Source: Faeciplasma sp900553675
Lineage (GTDB): Bacteria; Bacillota; Clostridia; Oscillospirales; Ruminococcaceae
Direction: 5' to 3'
Assembly (NCBI GenBank): GCA_958428235.1
Contig: CAUAFG010000005.1
Location: forward strand, 1-64,000
DNA length: 64,000 nucleotides
The notes below the pieces were generated by a model, which was given only the letters and a program-made list of their open reading frames with translations, made no database searches and had not been told where the DNA came from. Shown here in pieces: positions 24,568 to 34,398 of the stretch. Position 1 is the first letter of the stretch, and each line of letters starts with the position of its first letter. The position numbers and the translations under genes are program-made.

Positions 24568-24628
24568 TTTTCACCAAAAATCGAGCTGAAATATCTCTGT
24601 TTGATTTGCAATTTTATCAAAAATCCAC

Positions 24629-24657
24629 TTGCCAAGAGATGAAAAAAGAGGTATAAT
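24629..24657 (+). promoter_or_regulatory. Promoter of the phosphohexomutase gene
   Basis: TTGCCA (24629-24634) and TATAAT (24652-24657) with a 17-bp spacer, about 80 bp before the start codon. Confidence 0.75.
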
Positions 24658-24740
24658 TAAATGGTAAATAACTGTTTGCGGCTGCACATAAAGCAGGTTT
24701 TGCAGCAGATTACGAATAAAATTCTGAAGGGAGATTTATT

Positions 24741-26477
24741 ATGAAGGAAGAAAATCTTAAAAAGGTCCACGAGCTTTACGACCTCTGGCTTGCAAACGCC
24801 ACCGAGGACAAGGATCTTATCGAGGAGCTTGAATCAATAAAGGGCGACGACGAGGCGATAAACGACCGCTTCTATCGCGACCTCGAGTTCGGCACCGGAG
24901 GTCTGCGCGGAGTTATCGGTGCAGGAAGCTACAGGCTGAATATCTACACCATCCGCCGCGCCACTCAGGGTCTTGCCGACTACGTAAACGGCGCATTTGA
25001 AAACGCCGCAGTCGCCATAGCATACGACTCGCGAATCAAGTCGGACGTTTTTGCCAAGGAAGCCGCAAGGGTGCTTGCAGGCAACGGAATAAAGGCATAT
25101 ATCTACTCCGAGCTTATGCCCACCCCGATGCTTTCGTGGGCGGTAAGAGCTTTGGGCTGCAAGGCGGGAATCGTCTGCACAGCCTCGCACAACCCCTCTA
25201 AATATAACGGCTATAAAGCATACGGTGCCGACGGCTGCCAGATGACCATTGAAGCCGCCGATATCGTGCTTTCAAAAATCAACGCCGTTCCGATGTTCGG
25301 CGGAGCAAAGCTTGTCGACTTTGACGAAGGCATTAAGTCCGGAATGATCGAGTTCATCAAGCAGGATGTAATAGAAGCCTACCTCGACGAGGTTCAGAAG
25401 CAGCAGATTCACCCCGAAGTTTGCGCAACAAGCGGACTTAAGGTTGTCTACACCCCCCTCAACGGCACCGGAAACAAGCCGGTAAGGGCTATACTTAAAA
25501 GAATCGGCGTTAGCGAGGTCACCGTCGTCCCCGAACAGGAAATGCCAGACGGTCACTTCCCCACCTGCCCCTTCCCGAACCCCGAAATCAAGGAAGCTCT
25601 GCACCTCGGCTTAGAGCTTTGCAAGACCGTTAAACCCGACCTTCTTTTAGCTACCGACCCCGACTGCGACAGAGTCGGCATAGCGGTTCCGGGCAAGGAC
25701 GGCAACTATGTTCTGTTCAGCGGAAACGAAGTAGGTGCAATGCTGCTTGAATACATCTGCAAGGAAAGAATCGCGCTGGGCAAGATGCCCAAGAACCCCG
25801 TAGCCGTAAAGTCGATAGTCTCCACTGCCATTGCCGACGAAATCGCCAAGGATTACGGCGTTGAGATGCGCAACGTCCTCACCGGCTTCAAGTTTATCGG
25901 CGAGCAGATAGGATATCTCGAAGCTGCCGGAGAGGCTGACAGATTTATCTTCGGCTTTGAGGAGAGCTACGGCTACCTCGGCGGCTCGTATGTAAGGGAT
26001 AAGGACGCTGTTATCGGTTCGATGCTCATCTGCGAGATGGCTGCATACTACCGTTCCATCGGCGTAAGCCTGCTTGAAGCAAGAGAAGCTATGTACAAAA
26101 AGTACGGCAACTATGTCCACACCGTTGCAAGCTTCACCTGCGAGGGCGCTGCCGGTATGGAGGAAATGGCAAGAATTATGCACGGTCTTCACGCAAGCTA
26201 CCCCGAAGCCATCTGCGGCTTCAAGGTTGTTAAGGTTGACGATTACGAAAAGAGCGAAACTTTAGATATCACAACCGGCGCAAAGACCGCAATAACATTG
26301 CCCAAGTCGGACGTTTTGTGCTACACTCTTGAAAACAAAGCAACCATTATTATAAGACCCTCCGGCACCGAGCCCAAGATCAAGGCATACTACACCACCG
26401 TCTGCGCAAGCAGAGAGGAAGCTGTAGAGCTGGGCGAAAAGATTGCGGCATATGTAAAAAATATGCTTGGGTTCTGA
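24741..26477 (+). CDS. pgcA: Phosphoglucomutase/phosphomannomutase
   Basis: A 578-residue alpha-D-phosphohexomutase converting glucose 6-phosphate and glucose 1-phosphate (or the mannose forms). The catalytic Ser149 is in TASHNPSKYNG, the Mg loop is DPDCDRVG near 310, the sugar-binding loop GFEESYGYL near 410, and the phosphate-binding loop RPSGTEPKIK near 540. The length matches Firmicute PgcA. It supplies sugar nucleotides for envelope glycolipids and glycogen. A strong terminator follows. Confidence 0.93.
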   Translation: MKEENLKKVHELYDLWLANATEDKDLIEELESIKGDDEAINDRFYRDLEFGTGGLRGVIGAGSYRLNIYTIRRATQGLADYVNGAFENAAVAIAYDSRIKSDVFAKEAARVLAGNGIKAYIYSELMPTPMLSWAVRALGCKAGIVCTASHNPSKYNGYKAYGADGCQMTIEAADIVLSKINAVPMFGGAKLVDFDEGIKSGMIEFIKQDVIEAYLDEVQKQQIHPEVCATSGLKVVYTPLNGTGNKPVRAILKRIGVSEVTVVPEQEMPDGHFPTCPFPNPEIKEALHLGLELCKTVKPDLLLATDPDCDRVGIAVPGKDGNYVLFSGNEVGAMLLEYICKERIALGKMPKNPVAVKSIVSTAIADEIAKDYGVEMRNVLTGFKFIGEQIGYLEAAGEADRFIFGFEESYGYLGGSYVRDKDAVIGSMLICEMAAYYRSIGVSLLEAREAMYKKYGNYVHTVASFTCEGAAGMEEMARIMHGLHASYPEAICGFKVVKVDDYEKSETLDITTGAKTAITLPKSDVLCYTLENKATIIIRPSGTEPKIKAYYTTVCASREEAVELGEKIAAYVKNMLGF

Positions 26478-26537
26478 GATTCCACATTGTAAACTGAGCT
26501 TTCAAGCGGAAATCAGGCATAATTGAATACTGAATTT

Positions 26538-26580
26538 CGGCGCAGAATCACTTTGTTCCATGATTCTGCGCCGATTTTTT
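26538..26580 (+). terminator. Terminator of pgcA
   Basis: CGGCGCAGAATC and GATTCTGCGCCG form a 12-bp perfect stem followed by ATTTTTT. Confidence 0.95.
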
Positions 26581-26680
26581 AAAAATATTTTATAATTTTT
26601 TAAAAACCTGCACCAAACTGCCGTTTTTTATTGTACTTATATACAGAGAACCAAAACGAGCCAAAAGGAAGTGACAGCAT

Positions 26681-27223
26681 ATGTCCCTGCTCTGCTCCGC
26701 ACTTATAGACGACCCGAGCGACAAGGAAAAATTTTTGCAAATCTACCATTACTACAAAAACATCATGTACGCAAAAGCAATGTCGATTCTGCACAACCCC
26801 GCTTTGGCAGAGGAAGCCGTTCAGGAGAGCTTTTTCAGCATCTCGAAAAACATTTCAAAAATCCTGACGGCAGAATCTGCAAAAACACTCTCATTGGTTG
26901 TAATTATTGTCAGGAATATCTCTATAAACATCCTAAAAAAGGAGCAGCTCGGTCAGACCGAGGCAATAGACGAAAATACCGCCGACATCTCCTCGGACGT
27001 TTTGTCGAGGGTGATTTCCGAGCAGGGATACGAACACCTGCTGTCACTGATAAGCAGCCTTGACGATATCTATAAGGACGTTCTTACCCTTAAGCTTACA
27101 ATGGGCTACGACTCCGCCGAGATATCCGAGCTTTTGGGCGTTCCTGTAAACACAGTAAACTCGCGGGTTTTCCGCGGCAAAAAAATCCTGCAAAAGAAGC
27201 TGGAGGGATATTACAATGAATAA
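26681..27223 (+). CDS. ECF-type RNA polymerase sigma factor
   Basis: A 180-residue sigma-70 family factor with only regions 2 and 4. Region 2 is at about 20-90 (FLQIYHYYKNIMYAKAMSILHNPALAEEAVQESFFSI). Region 4 is at about 120-175 (LSSLDDIYKDVLTLKLTMGYDSAEISELLGVPVNTVNSRVFRGKKIL). It directs RNA polymerase to a small regulon, probably including its own operon. The next gene overlaps it by 8 bp and encodes the likely anti-sigma factor. Confidence 0.92.
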   Translation: MSLLCSALIDDPSDKEKFLQIYHYYKNIMYAKAMSILHNPALAEEAVQESFFSISKNISKILTAESAKTLSLVVIIVRNISINILKKEQLGQTEAIDENTADISSDVLSRVISEQGYEHLLSLISSLDDIYKDVLTLKLTMGYDSAEISELLGVPVNTVNSRVFRGKKILQKKLEGYYNE

Positions 27224-27938
27224 AGGGCTTAAAAATAATGAAAAAATATTCGATGCTGTTTTAAGCGAGGCACTGCTCGAATATGCCGAAAACGAGCTAA
27301 AAGAGCTTGAAAAATCCCCCTGCGAACACACCTTTTCCCCTGAGTTCGAGCGAAAAATTACCAAGCTTGCAAAGGGTATCTCCCTGAGAGAAGGAGCAAG
27401 AGCAGTGCTTAAGGGCGCGCTGAAGGCAGCAATGTGTGCTGCAAGCATTTTTGGCATAGTCTTTGCGATTTTGCTCACCCAGCCGAAGGTTTATGCGGCG
27501 GTCAATCATGTTTTATGGGAAAAAGTGGACGATAATACCGATATAATATCCTTCAGTGCCAACGGCGACGCTGCCGAGTTCAACCCATATGTTAAGCTTG
27601 GATATATCCCCGAGGGGTACTATCTGTACAGCATAACCTACGGCTCCGAAGACACCATAGCTTGGCAGGTGTACAAAAACGACGATTTCGAGCAGTTCCG
27701 CTTCAACTACTTCATCGGCGACGGCAGTCTCTACATCGACTCCAAGCTTCACACCTTTGACATAATAACCAAGGACAAACAAACCTATTATTTCTACGAA
27801 GCCGCCGACGACAGCGACAGCAGCAGCCTTATCTGGTACAAAAACGGCTATGCTTATTTCTTAGACGCTGAGTTCGGCGTTGACGAGCTTATGAAAATCG
27901 CCGAGAATATTGTCTTTTTAGAGGTTGTCGAGCCGTAA
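27216..27938 (+). CDS. Anti-sigma factor-like membrane protein with DUF4367
   Basis: 240 residues. A cytoplasmic N-terminal part (about 1-72) is followed by one membrane helix (about 73-95, AAMCAASIFGIVFAILL) and an extracytoplasmic domain with the DUF4367 pattern (KLGYIPEGYYLYSITYGSEDTIAWQVYKN, WYKNGYAYFL). In this family the inside part holds the sigma factor and the outside part senses envelope signals. It overlaps the sigma gene, so the two are made together. Confidence 0.85.
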   Translation: MNKGLKNNEKIFDAVLSEALLEYAENELKELEKSPCEHTFSPEFERKITKLAKGISLREGARAVLKGALKAAMCAASIFGIVFAILLTQPKVYAAVNHVLWEKVDDNTDIISFSANGDAAEFNPYVKLGYIPEGYYLYSITYGSEDTIAWQVYKNDDFEQFRFNYFIGDGSLYIDSKLHTFDIITKDKQTYYFYEAADDSDSSSLIWYKNGYAYFLDAEFGVDELMKIAENIVFLEVVEP

Positions 27939-27987
27939 ACCGTCCGAGAAGCAGATATATTTGCAGATTAAAGAAAGGAATACAGAC

Positions 27988-29805
27988 ATGAAAAAGCTTT
28001 TGTCAGCTATACTATCCCTCGCGCTTGCGATTGCGCTTATATTGTCCCTTAGCCTGACGGCTTTTGCCGAAGAAAGCAAGAACGCAACCGATAATATCGA
28101 TACCGCCGAGGCATATGCCCTTGCGAAAAAGTTTCTTACGGATTACTACCGCGCAATAGATTTGTATGAGTACTATGACTATTCAAAGTACATCTCCACA
28201 GACACATTTCTTGCATACGTAATCAGCCGCGTTGACTGCAAAACCCATGCGGGAAAGCTCCTTGTCGGAAATAAAAACGGATATGAGCTTACGGTCGGGC
28301 AGATTTCATGCGAAAGGCTGAGCGACTGCTTAAGACTGCATATGTCGGCAACGGCAAAGTATTTCTACAGCGAGGATGAAAGCGAGCCTGAAAGCTATTC
28401 GGAGGATTCTTATATGCTTATTGCCGTGGGCGAATACGGTCTTGAAATATGCGATTGGTATTTTCCGCACGACCCCTATGACGAGTCGACAAGGGGCGAA
28501 GTTGCAGAAATTTCGGACAAGGACTTCTGGAAAAGCGACCCTGCCGTTTCGGACATCCTCGAAAAGCAGAAAAAGTGGAACGAAAAAATAACCGAACGCG
28601 CAGAGGCAGACTCAGCCCCCGCAATCGATTACTCTTCAGCCGTCGATTCCGCCTATGCTCTCGCGGAGAGCTTTTTAAGAGAGTACTACCCTGCCCTGCA
28701 CACCTCGGCGGAATACGACCTATCGCCGTATATCGCGCCAAATCCGCTTTTGGTCTATACGAACGGCAGGATTGAAGGCGCAAGAAGCTCGGAAAAACTT
28801 ATTCTTGCCCCACAAAGGCTTGAATATCAGCTTGAAACGGAGCTTAAAGAGTCCGAAAACCTCGGCGACTGCATAAGGCTGTATGTCGCGGTGCGCGCAT
28901 CCTGGAGATACTCAGACGCAAGCTTCAGAAGCGGACTTGGCGACGGCGTTTATCTTCTTATCGCCAACAGCGGCGACGGTCTGAAAATTTACGACTGGTA
29001 TATCCCGCACGACCCCTACCTTGAATACACAAGGGGCAATCTTACCACTATATACAATAAGGACTTCTGGAAGAGCAGCCCGACAGTCTCCGAAATCCTT
29101 GAACACCAAAAGGAATGGGATTCGGAATCGGTGGAGCGCTCGGATGAAATACTTGCGAAGTCGCACAAAACCCATGAGCGCGATGATGAAGTCGACAAAG
29201 CCTACAAATTCGCCGAGGAATTTTTAGAGGATTTTTACAACGGCGCGCACTATATCTCAGACGACTGCGATTTATCAAAATATATCTCTAACGCCGACTT
29301 TCTGGAATACATGAAGGGCATTTACCAAGGTGAAGGTTCAATATTTAAACCTGGAAGCGTCAGCGAACACAGCGTAAGCTTCAAGCTTCACAATTTTAAG
29401 CCGATTAAGGACTGCATCTGGCTGGAAATCGTCAGCGACCTTAAGTTCAGGTTTAACTATTCCGACAAGACCTCACATTCAATCGATACCATCGAGCTTA
29501 TAGTCGGCTTTAAGGACGGAAGCTGCGTTTTAAAGGATTATTATAACCCGTATTGGCATAGGGGTACCCGCCCGGGCGTTATTCATGCCTACGACCCCGA
29601 CTTCTGGGATGATCCCGAAAAATCGGAAGCCCTTCTTGCACTGCAAAAAGAGCAGGCGGAAGCCAAAAAGAAAACTCAGGCGGAGATCGATGCACGCTCG
29701 TCTGAGTCTGCGAATATGTCTGAGCCAAAGCGTACGACGGAGTCTGCCGACAGAGCAAAGGCGAGAGAAAGCTTAAAAATGTACTCGCCTGTACTCATGG
29801 AATAA
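27988..29805 (+). CDS. Secreted protein of three tandem repeats, ECF-operon linked
   Basis: 605 residues from ATG 27988 (AAAGGA upstream). The signal peptide is cleaved after AFA. Three homologous units of about 180 residues follow (about 35-210, 220-395, 415-590). Each opens with an AYALAxxFLxxYY helix, has a DYSKYIS-like patch, and closes with xDWYxPHDPY, TRGxxxxIxxKDFWKS and a QKxW helix; the third unit is the most diverged. A Lys/Ser-rich tail ends the protein. No catalytic motif is recognised. Its place behind a sigma/anti-sigma pair suggests a secreted envelope-stress output or ligand. Confidence 0.8.
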   Translation: MKKLLSAILSLALAIALILSLSLTAFAEESKNATDNIDTAEAYALAKKFLTDYYRAIDLYEYYDYSKYISTDTFLAYVISRVDCKTHAGKLLVGNKNGYELTVGQISCERLSDCLRLHMSATAKYFYSEDESEPESYSEDSYMLIAVGEYGLEICDWYFPHDPYDESTRGEVAEISDKDFWKSDPAVSDILEKQKKWNEKITERAEADSAPAIDYSSAVDSAYALAESFLREYYPALHTSAEYDLSPYIAPNPLLVYTNGRIEGARSSEKLILAPQRLEYQLETELKESENLGDCIRLYVAVRASWRYSDASFRSGLGDGVYLLIANSGDGLKIYDWYIPHDPYLEYTRGNLTTIYNKDFWKSSPTVSEILEHQKEWDSESVERSDEILAKSHKTHERDDEVDKAYKFAEEFLEDFYNGAHYISDDCDLSKYISNADFLEYMKGIYQGEGSIFKPGSVSEHSVSFKLHNFKPIKDCIWLEIVSDLKFRFNYSDKTSHSIDTIELIVGFKDGSCVLKDYYNPYWHRGTRPGVIHAYDPDFWDDPEKSEALLALQKEQAEAKKKTQAEIDARSSESANMSEPKRTTESADRAKARESLKMYSPVLME

Positions 29806-29942
29806 TAATACTATCCACTGCCGTTCTCAGCCATGAGGAATGGAAAGCTATTTTCGGGATAAGTGAAGAATAATTTTGTGCGCTTTTCTGCGCCGCGCAT
29901 AAATCTCCGAAAGGTAAAGATGTTATTTATTGCCGAATTATA

Positions 29943-29971
29943 TTGACACAATATAAAATATATGATATGCT
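29943..29971 (+). promoter_or_regulatory. Promoter upstream of the 30013 gene
   Basis: TTGACA (29943-29948) and TATGCT (29966-29971) with a 17-bp spacer. Transcription would begin near 29978, which excludes the in-frame ATG at 29962 as the start of the following gene. Confidence 0.65.
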
Positions 29972-30012
29972 GTAATCACAGCCGTCCCGTTATTGTCATA
30001 AAGAGTAAAGAT

Positions 30013-30555
30013 ATGAAGAAAGGAACTTTTAAATTTGTAAAGCCGGTAGTAGCTGCCGCCGCTGTAGTGGTATTAATTGCAGTTTCAATGGCAGTCTTTT
30101 TTGAAGTGCGATTCCGCTCGGGATTGGACAGCCCGATACTCTTCGGCGAAGCCAATCAGTTTTCAGACGGCTACACATCCGAAAAGCTGAGCTGCGATAC
30201 CTCGGATAACAATAATATCAAGCTTTCCGGTGCCTATCTTATATCCGACCCGGCTGCAAATCAGGTTCGCTTCAGGTTCACATCGGGATGGTTTAAAGAC
30301 TACGAGCTTTTTTCTGCCACCGATTTCAGCATAACCTCCTCCGACGGTCAGATACTAACTCAGAACGCCGGCGTCAACTGCCCCTCAATTCTGGGAAGAG
30401 ACTGCATTGATATGACAATATCGCGCAGCCCTCAGGAGCTTTTGTCTCTGCGCGGCGGAACGCTTAATGTCCGCCTGTCCTTAAGAGAAAACCGTCTGCA
30501 AAGCGATACCGAATTTGCAGGATGCTCCGTTGCAATTCAGATTCCGAATAAATAA
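30013..30555 (+). CDS. Membrane-anchored protein of unknown function
   Basis: 180 residues from ATG 30013. An N-terminal uncleaved signal anchor (about 10-31, VVAAAAVVVLIAVSMAVFF) is followed by an extracellular beta-rich domain (YLISDPAANQVRFRFTSGWFKDYELF, GTLNVRLSLRENRL). No family is recognised. It is followed 80 bp later by a lipoprotein gene on the same strand, which could share the transcript. Confidence 0.7.
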   Translation: MKKGTFKFVKPVVAAAAVVVLIAVSMAVFFEVRFRSGLDSPILFGEANQFSDGYTSEKLSCDTSDNNNIKLSGAYLISDPAANQVRFRFTSGWFKDYELFSATDFSITSSDGQILTQNAGVNCPSILGRDCIDMTISRSPQELLSLRGGTLNVRLSLRENRLQSDTEFAGCSVAIQIPNK

Positions 30556-30635
30556 CATGCAGCCGACAGACTTTGATCTTTGAAATGCTTATATTCAGCC
30601 GCGCCGGATTTGCTCATCAAGAAAGGATAAAACCA

Positions 30636-31370
30636 ATGAAAATCTTGAAAAACCTCATCTGCCTTATAACTGCCCTTGCCGTTGCCGCGGCTTTCTGCTC
30701 CTGCTCGGTTCAGAAAAAGCAGGACCCCATCGAAGACCCTCAGCCGGCTGATGATTCACAGCAGGACGAAACCGAAGTCACCGAGGAATACTATGAGCCG
30801 TATATCATAGGCTCGCCGATGCCCGAACCATTCGGCGAGGATTACGTTTCCGACGGCGACTATAATCTTACGTATTACGCTGCCACCAACCTAAAGCTCA
30901 ACTATATAAGCATATCGTTTGTAGAGCTCGCCGGTGTTGATGATTTTACGCAGTGGGCGGCTGCTGCAAGCAGCGCTCAGAGCGATTATACCTCGGTTGC
31001 CGAAGTCGTTAATCTCTATTCGCTTATAAAGCGCTATCAGATTCCGCAGGATAAGGTAAGGGAGATTCTTGTAAAAGAGCGCAGCGGCGATGAAAACGAG
31101 GATTTGACCGACGAGGACATAGATATCCTTCTTTCGTCTGACAGCGAGGCAATAGCACAGCATTTTGCGGCTGAAACAGCCATCTGCAAGGGCGAAAACC
31201 TGTATTCCCTCAAATGGATATACACCCACTTTGCCGAGGACTACGCCGCAGCAGGCATAACTGCCGAGGATATAAAGCGCATACTTCCTTTCTTTGAAGA
31301 TGTCGGACTTACCGGTGAAGCCAAAAATGCCATAAAAACCAAGCTCAATGCCTATATTGACGGGGAATAA
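30636..31370 (+). CDS. Putative lipoprotein of unknown function
   Basis: 244 residues from ATG 30636 with AAAGGA upstream. The signal peptide ends at FCSC, giving a lipid-modified Cys near 23, followed by an acidic linker (about 30-55). The rest is helical, including a repeated pattern around ITAEDIKRILPFFEDVG and LTDEDIDILLSSDSE. No known domain is recognised. It acts on the outer face of the membrane. Confidence 0.75.
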   Translation: MKILKNLICLITALAVAAAFCSCSVQKKQDPIEDPQPADDSQQDETEVTEEYYEPYIIGSPMPEPFGEDYVSDGDYNLTYYAATNLKLNYISISFVELAGVDDFTQWAAAASSAQSDYTSVAEVVNLYSLIKRYQIPQDKVREILVKERSGDENEDLTDEDIDILLSSDSEAIAQHFAAETAICKGENLYSLKWIYTHFAEDYAAAGITAEDIKRILPFFEDVGLTGEAKNAIKTKLNAYIDGE

Positions 31371-31393
31371 TGAGTTTATTTCACTGAAAATAC

Positions 31394-31430
31394 AGCCCTC
31401 CGCCGCTATCAAAGCGGTGAAGGGCTTATT
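31394..31430 (+). terminator. Terminator between convergent genes
   Basis: AGCCCT-CCG-CCGCT pairs with AGCGG-TGA-AGGGCT, followed by TATTTATC. It serves the lipoprotein gene on the plus strand and overlaps the last codons of the minus-strand ATPase. Confidence 0.7.
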
Positions 31431-32187
31431 TATCGTTTTCGCTTTCGTTAAGAAGCTTTTCAACGGCATTGTCATCATCTAAGACCCACTTGGTAACCGC
31501 GTAATGCTCGGTTGCCCGCCAGTGGGTTTTTTCTATCCCCTTTTGCGAAAGCTCGTAGATTACCGCATTTGGGTACGCCATCACTATCGGCGAGTGGGTG
31601 GAAATTATAAACTGCGAGCCGCGCTCCACAAGCTCGTGCATACGAACAAGCATTCTGAGAATCCTCATAGGCGACAGTGCTGCCTCCGGCTCGTCTAAGA
31701 CATACAGTCCGTTGCCGCCGAAACGGTTTTCCATCAACGCCATAAACGCCTCACCGTGTGAGCGGGTGTGCAGGCTTGCTCCGCCATAGGAATCAAGCAC
31801 CGGCGGCAGGGGACATTTTATTTTGTCCAGCTCTTCAAGGTAGGTAGACGCATTGTAAAAGCTCTCCGCGCGCAGAAAGTAGCCGTCCCGCTCGCGGGCA
31901 AGCCTTGAAACCGTAAGCGCGGCATGAAGCGGCGAGTGGGTGTCGCTTGTTGAAAAGCAGTAGTTTTTGGTGCCGCCCTCCGGATTGAAGCCGCATTTTA
32001 TCGCAATGGCTTCTATCAGGGTGGACTTTCCCGCTCCGTTCTCGCCGCAAAGGATGGTAACCGGAGAATCAAAGCAAAGCTCCTTATTATCCCTGAGCCA
32101 CCTTACCGCCGGAATACCATTGAGATACGACCCTGCGGGAAGCTCTCCGGTAAAGCGAATTTTGTCCATAAAAATTTTACATTGCAT
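31426..32187 (-). CDS. AAA-family ATPase, ABC/SMC-like
   Basis: A 253-residue cytoplasmic ATPase with ABC-type layout. Walker A is GENGAGKST near residue 50, the signature region lies near 140-165, Walker B is LYVLDEPEAAL near 170, and the switch His is in STHSPIV near 200. It belongs to the small stand-alone predicted ATPases (COG3910-like) without a membrane partner. The substrate is unknown. A 55-residue membrane protein gene lies 4 bp upstream and shares its operon. Confidence 0.88.
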   Translation of the reverse strand: MQCKIFMDKIRFTGELPAGSYLNGIPAVRWLRDNKELCFDSPVTILCGENGAGKSTLIEAIAIKCGFNPEGGTKNYCFSTSDTHSPLHAALTVSRLARERDGYFLRAESFYNASTYLEELDKIKCPLPPVLDSYGGASLHTRSHGEAFMALMENRFGGNGLYVLDEPEAALSPMRILRMLVRMHELVERGSQFIISTHSPIVMAYPNAVIYELSQKGIEKTHWRATEHYAVTKWVLDDDNAVEKLLNESENDK

Positions 32188-32191
32188 TTTG

Positions 32192-32359
32192 TCACCCTGC
32201 CCGCTTTAAGCCCTTGAAATCACTTTGTTCTTCTGTTATAATGTCAGATGAAGAATTTAAAAGCTTGGCGTCGTTTCTTCGCTGGATTATCAGCATCGCC
32301 GTTCTGAATTTGTATATACCTATAAGTCCGAGAGCAAGTGTCGCTGCGTAAAATAACAT
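32192..32359 (-). CDS. Small membrane protein (55 aa)
   Basis: ATG 32359 with AAAGGGG upstream, reading MLFYAATLALGLIGIYKFRTAML followed by a polar tail. One membrane helix is at about 3-24. The stop is four bases before the ATPase start. A longer frame to 32437 lacks a ribosome-binding site. The function is unknown; operon context links it to the ATPase. Confidence 0.65.
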   Translation of the reverse strand: MLFYAATLALGLIGIYKFRTAMLIIQRRNDAKLLNSSSDIITEEQSDFKGLKRAG

Positions 32360-32612
32360 TTTGCATTCCCCTTTTCGTTTTACTTTACTTATATTATATT
32401 GGGCGATATGTACACTTATACGGACAAACTCCGACAAAGCGCCGGATATTGATACAAATTTTCGTACTCAATCAGCAAAATCACGCTTTCAGCAGACTTA
32501 AAAAGCTGCAATCAGCCACCCCAAGGTATCCAAAATCTCTCAAAAGCCAAAAAGACAACGCCGGAAGCTTCCGGTTTTAAATAGAGTAGTATTTGAATCA
32601 CGAGGTGCTTAC

Positions 32613-34364
32613 ATGAACATTTTCGATTTACTTGCTCTGATAGGAGGACTCTGCCTTTTCCTGTTCGGAATGAGCATAATGGGCGAAGCCCTGGAGCGCA
32701 GAGCCGGTGAAGGTCTTAAAAAGATACTTGCCAAGCTCACCAAAAATAAGCTCGCCGGATTTTTAACCGGTCTTGGCGTTACCGCGATAATCCAAAGCTC
32801 CTCTGCAACCACCGTTATGGTTGTAGGCTTTGTAAACTCAGGAATTATGACGCTTCGGCAGTCCATCAGCGTTATAATGGGCGCGAATATAGGTACAACT
32901 GCTACCGCATGGGTGTTAAGCCTTGGCGGAATCTCCAGCGACAACGTGTTTGTGCAGCTGCTTAAGCCGTCCTCCTTCACGCCGGTGCTTGCGCTGATAG
33001 GAACCTGCCTTATGATGTTCGGCAAAACCAGCAAGAAAAAGGACACCGGCACTATCCTTTTAGGCTTTGCAACGCTTATGTTCGGAATGGACGCTATGGC
33101 AGACTCTGTTTCGGGTCTGGCGGAGCTTCCGCAGTTCCAGCGGCTGTTCGTCGCGTTCAAAAACCCCTTCCTCGGAGTTATAGTCGGCGCTGTGCTTACT
33201 GCCGTAATACAGTCCAGCTCGGCATCGGTCGGTATACTTCAGGCGCTGTCCTCGACAGGGCAGGTTTCATACGGAGCGGCGGTTCCGATTATCATGGGTC
33301 AGAACATAGGCACCTGCATAACCGCCATTCTTTCCTCCTTGGGAACAAACAAAAACGCCAAGCGCGCAGCCGTTGTTCACCTTACATTCAACGTAGCTGG
33401 TGCGGTCATCTGGCTCAGCGTTTTCAGCGTGATTTCATATGTATTCAAGCCCGCAATTCTCGACGCTTCCGCTTCATACCTCGGCGTGGCGATAGTTCAC
33501 ACGATATTCAACGTAGCCTGCACCGCAATTATGCTTCCGATGTCTTCGCTGCTTGAAAAGCTTGCCATAAAGCTTGTCCCCGAAAACGACAAGAAGGAAG
33601 TAGTCACCGAGCTCGACGAAAGACTGCTGGACACCCCGCCTGTAGCCTTGGCACGCTGCTCAAAGCTTGTATGCGAGATGGCAAATCTTTCAGCATCCGC
33701 CCTCAACGACAGCATAAAGATGCTGGAAAAGTACGATTCCAAAACCGCCGATTTAATCCGCGAGTCGGAGGAAAAAGCCGACCACTACGAGGATATTCTG
33801 GGTACATACCTTGTTAAGCTCAGCCGCCACAGGGTCAGCGACAGCGACAGTGCAACAATCTCCAAGCTTTTAAAAGCAATAGGCGACTTTGAGCGCATAT
33901 CCGACCACAGCGTGAACATTTTGGAGTCCGCCGAAGAGCTTAAGGACAAGGAAATCCAGTTCACATCGGCAGCCAAAAACGAGCTCTATATGCTCTGCAA
34001 CGCAGTTACCGAAATCCTTTCGCTCTCCTGCGATGCCTTCATCAATAACGACCTGAACTCCGCCCGAAAAGTCGAGCCGCTTGAGCAGGTTATAGATAAG
34101 CTTCGCGATAAGCTCAGAAACGGTCATATAGTCCGCCTGAAAAACGGCGAGTGCTCTATCGAAGTCGGATTTATCTGGTCGGATCTTTTAACGAATCTCG
34201 AAAGAACCGCCGACCACTGCTCTAACCTTGCAGTATGCGTAATAGACGCCGCCCATAACAACATGAATCTCCACTCTTCATTGAGAAAAATGAAGCACGA
34301 CAATGCATACTTTGATGAAAAATATGCAGTATATGCACAAAAATATCAGATCGAAGAGGAATAA
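32613..34364 (+). CDS. Na/Pi cotransporter family protein with PhoU-like domain
   Basis: A 583-residue membrane protein of the NptA/YjbB type (PF02690). Two inverted transport repeats contain the hallmark QSSSATT (near 60) and QSSSASVG (near 205), with the QNIGTCIT motif after the second. About eight membrane helices end near residue 310, then a cytoplasmic helical PhoU-like domain (about 340-560). It exports or imports phosphate with sodium. It may share its transcript with the following 189-residue gene. Confidence 0.93.
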   Translation: MNIFDLLALIGGLCLFLFGMSIMGEALERRAGEGLKKILAKLTKNKLAGFLTGLGVTAIIQSSSATTVMVVGFVNSGIMTLRQSISVIMGANIGTTATAWVLSLGGISSDNVFVQLLKPSSFTPVLALIGTCLMMFGKTSKKKDTGTILLGFATLMFGMDAMADSVSGLAELPQFQRLFVAFKNPFLGVIVGAVLTAVIQSSSASVGILQALSSTGQVSYGAAVPIIMGQNIGTCITAILSSLGTNKNAKRAAVVHLTFNVAGAVIWLSVFSVISYVFKPAILDASASYLGVAIVHTIFNVACTAIMLPMSSLLEKLAIKLVPENDKKEVVTELDERLLDTPPVALARCSKLVCEMANLSASALNDSIKMLEKYDSKTADLIRESEEKADHYEDILGTYLVKLSRHRVSDSDSATISKLLKAIGDFERISDHSVNILESAEELKDKEIQFTSAAKNELYMLCNAVTEILSLSCDAFINNDLNSARKVEPLEQVIDKLRDKLRNGHIVRLKNGECSIEVGFIWSDLLTNLERTADHCSNLAVCVIDAAHNNMNLHSSLRKMKHDNAYFDEKYAVYAQKYQIEEE

Positions 34365-34398
34365 TCAACCGCAGTAACTAAGAAAGGAAGTGTCCGCC

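Noticed and set aside
29962..30012. Upstream start for the 30013 gene
   Set aside because: It overlaps the predicted -10 and lies before the likely transcription start.
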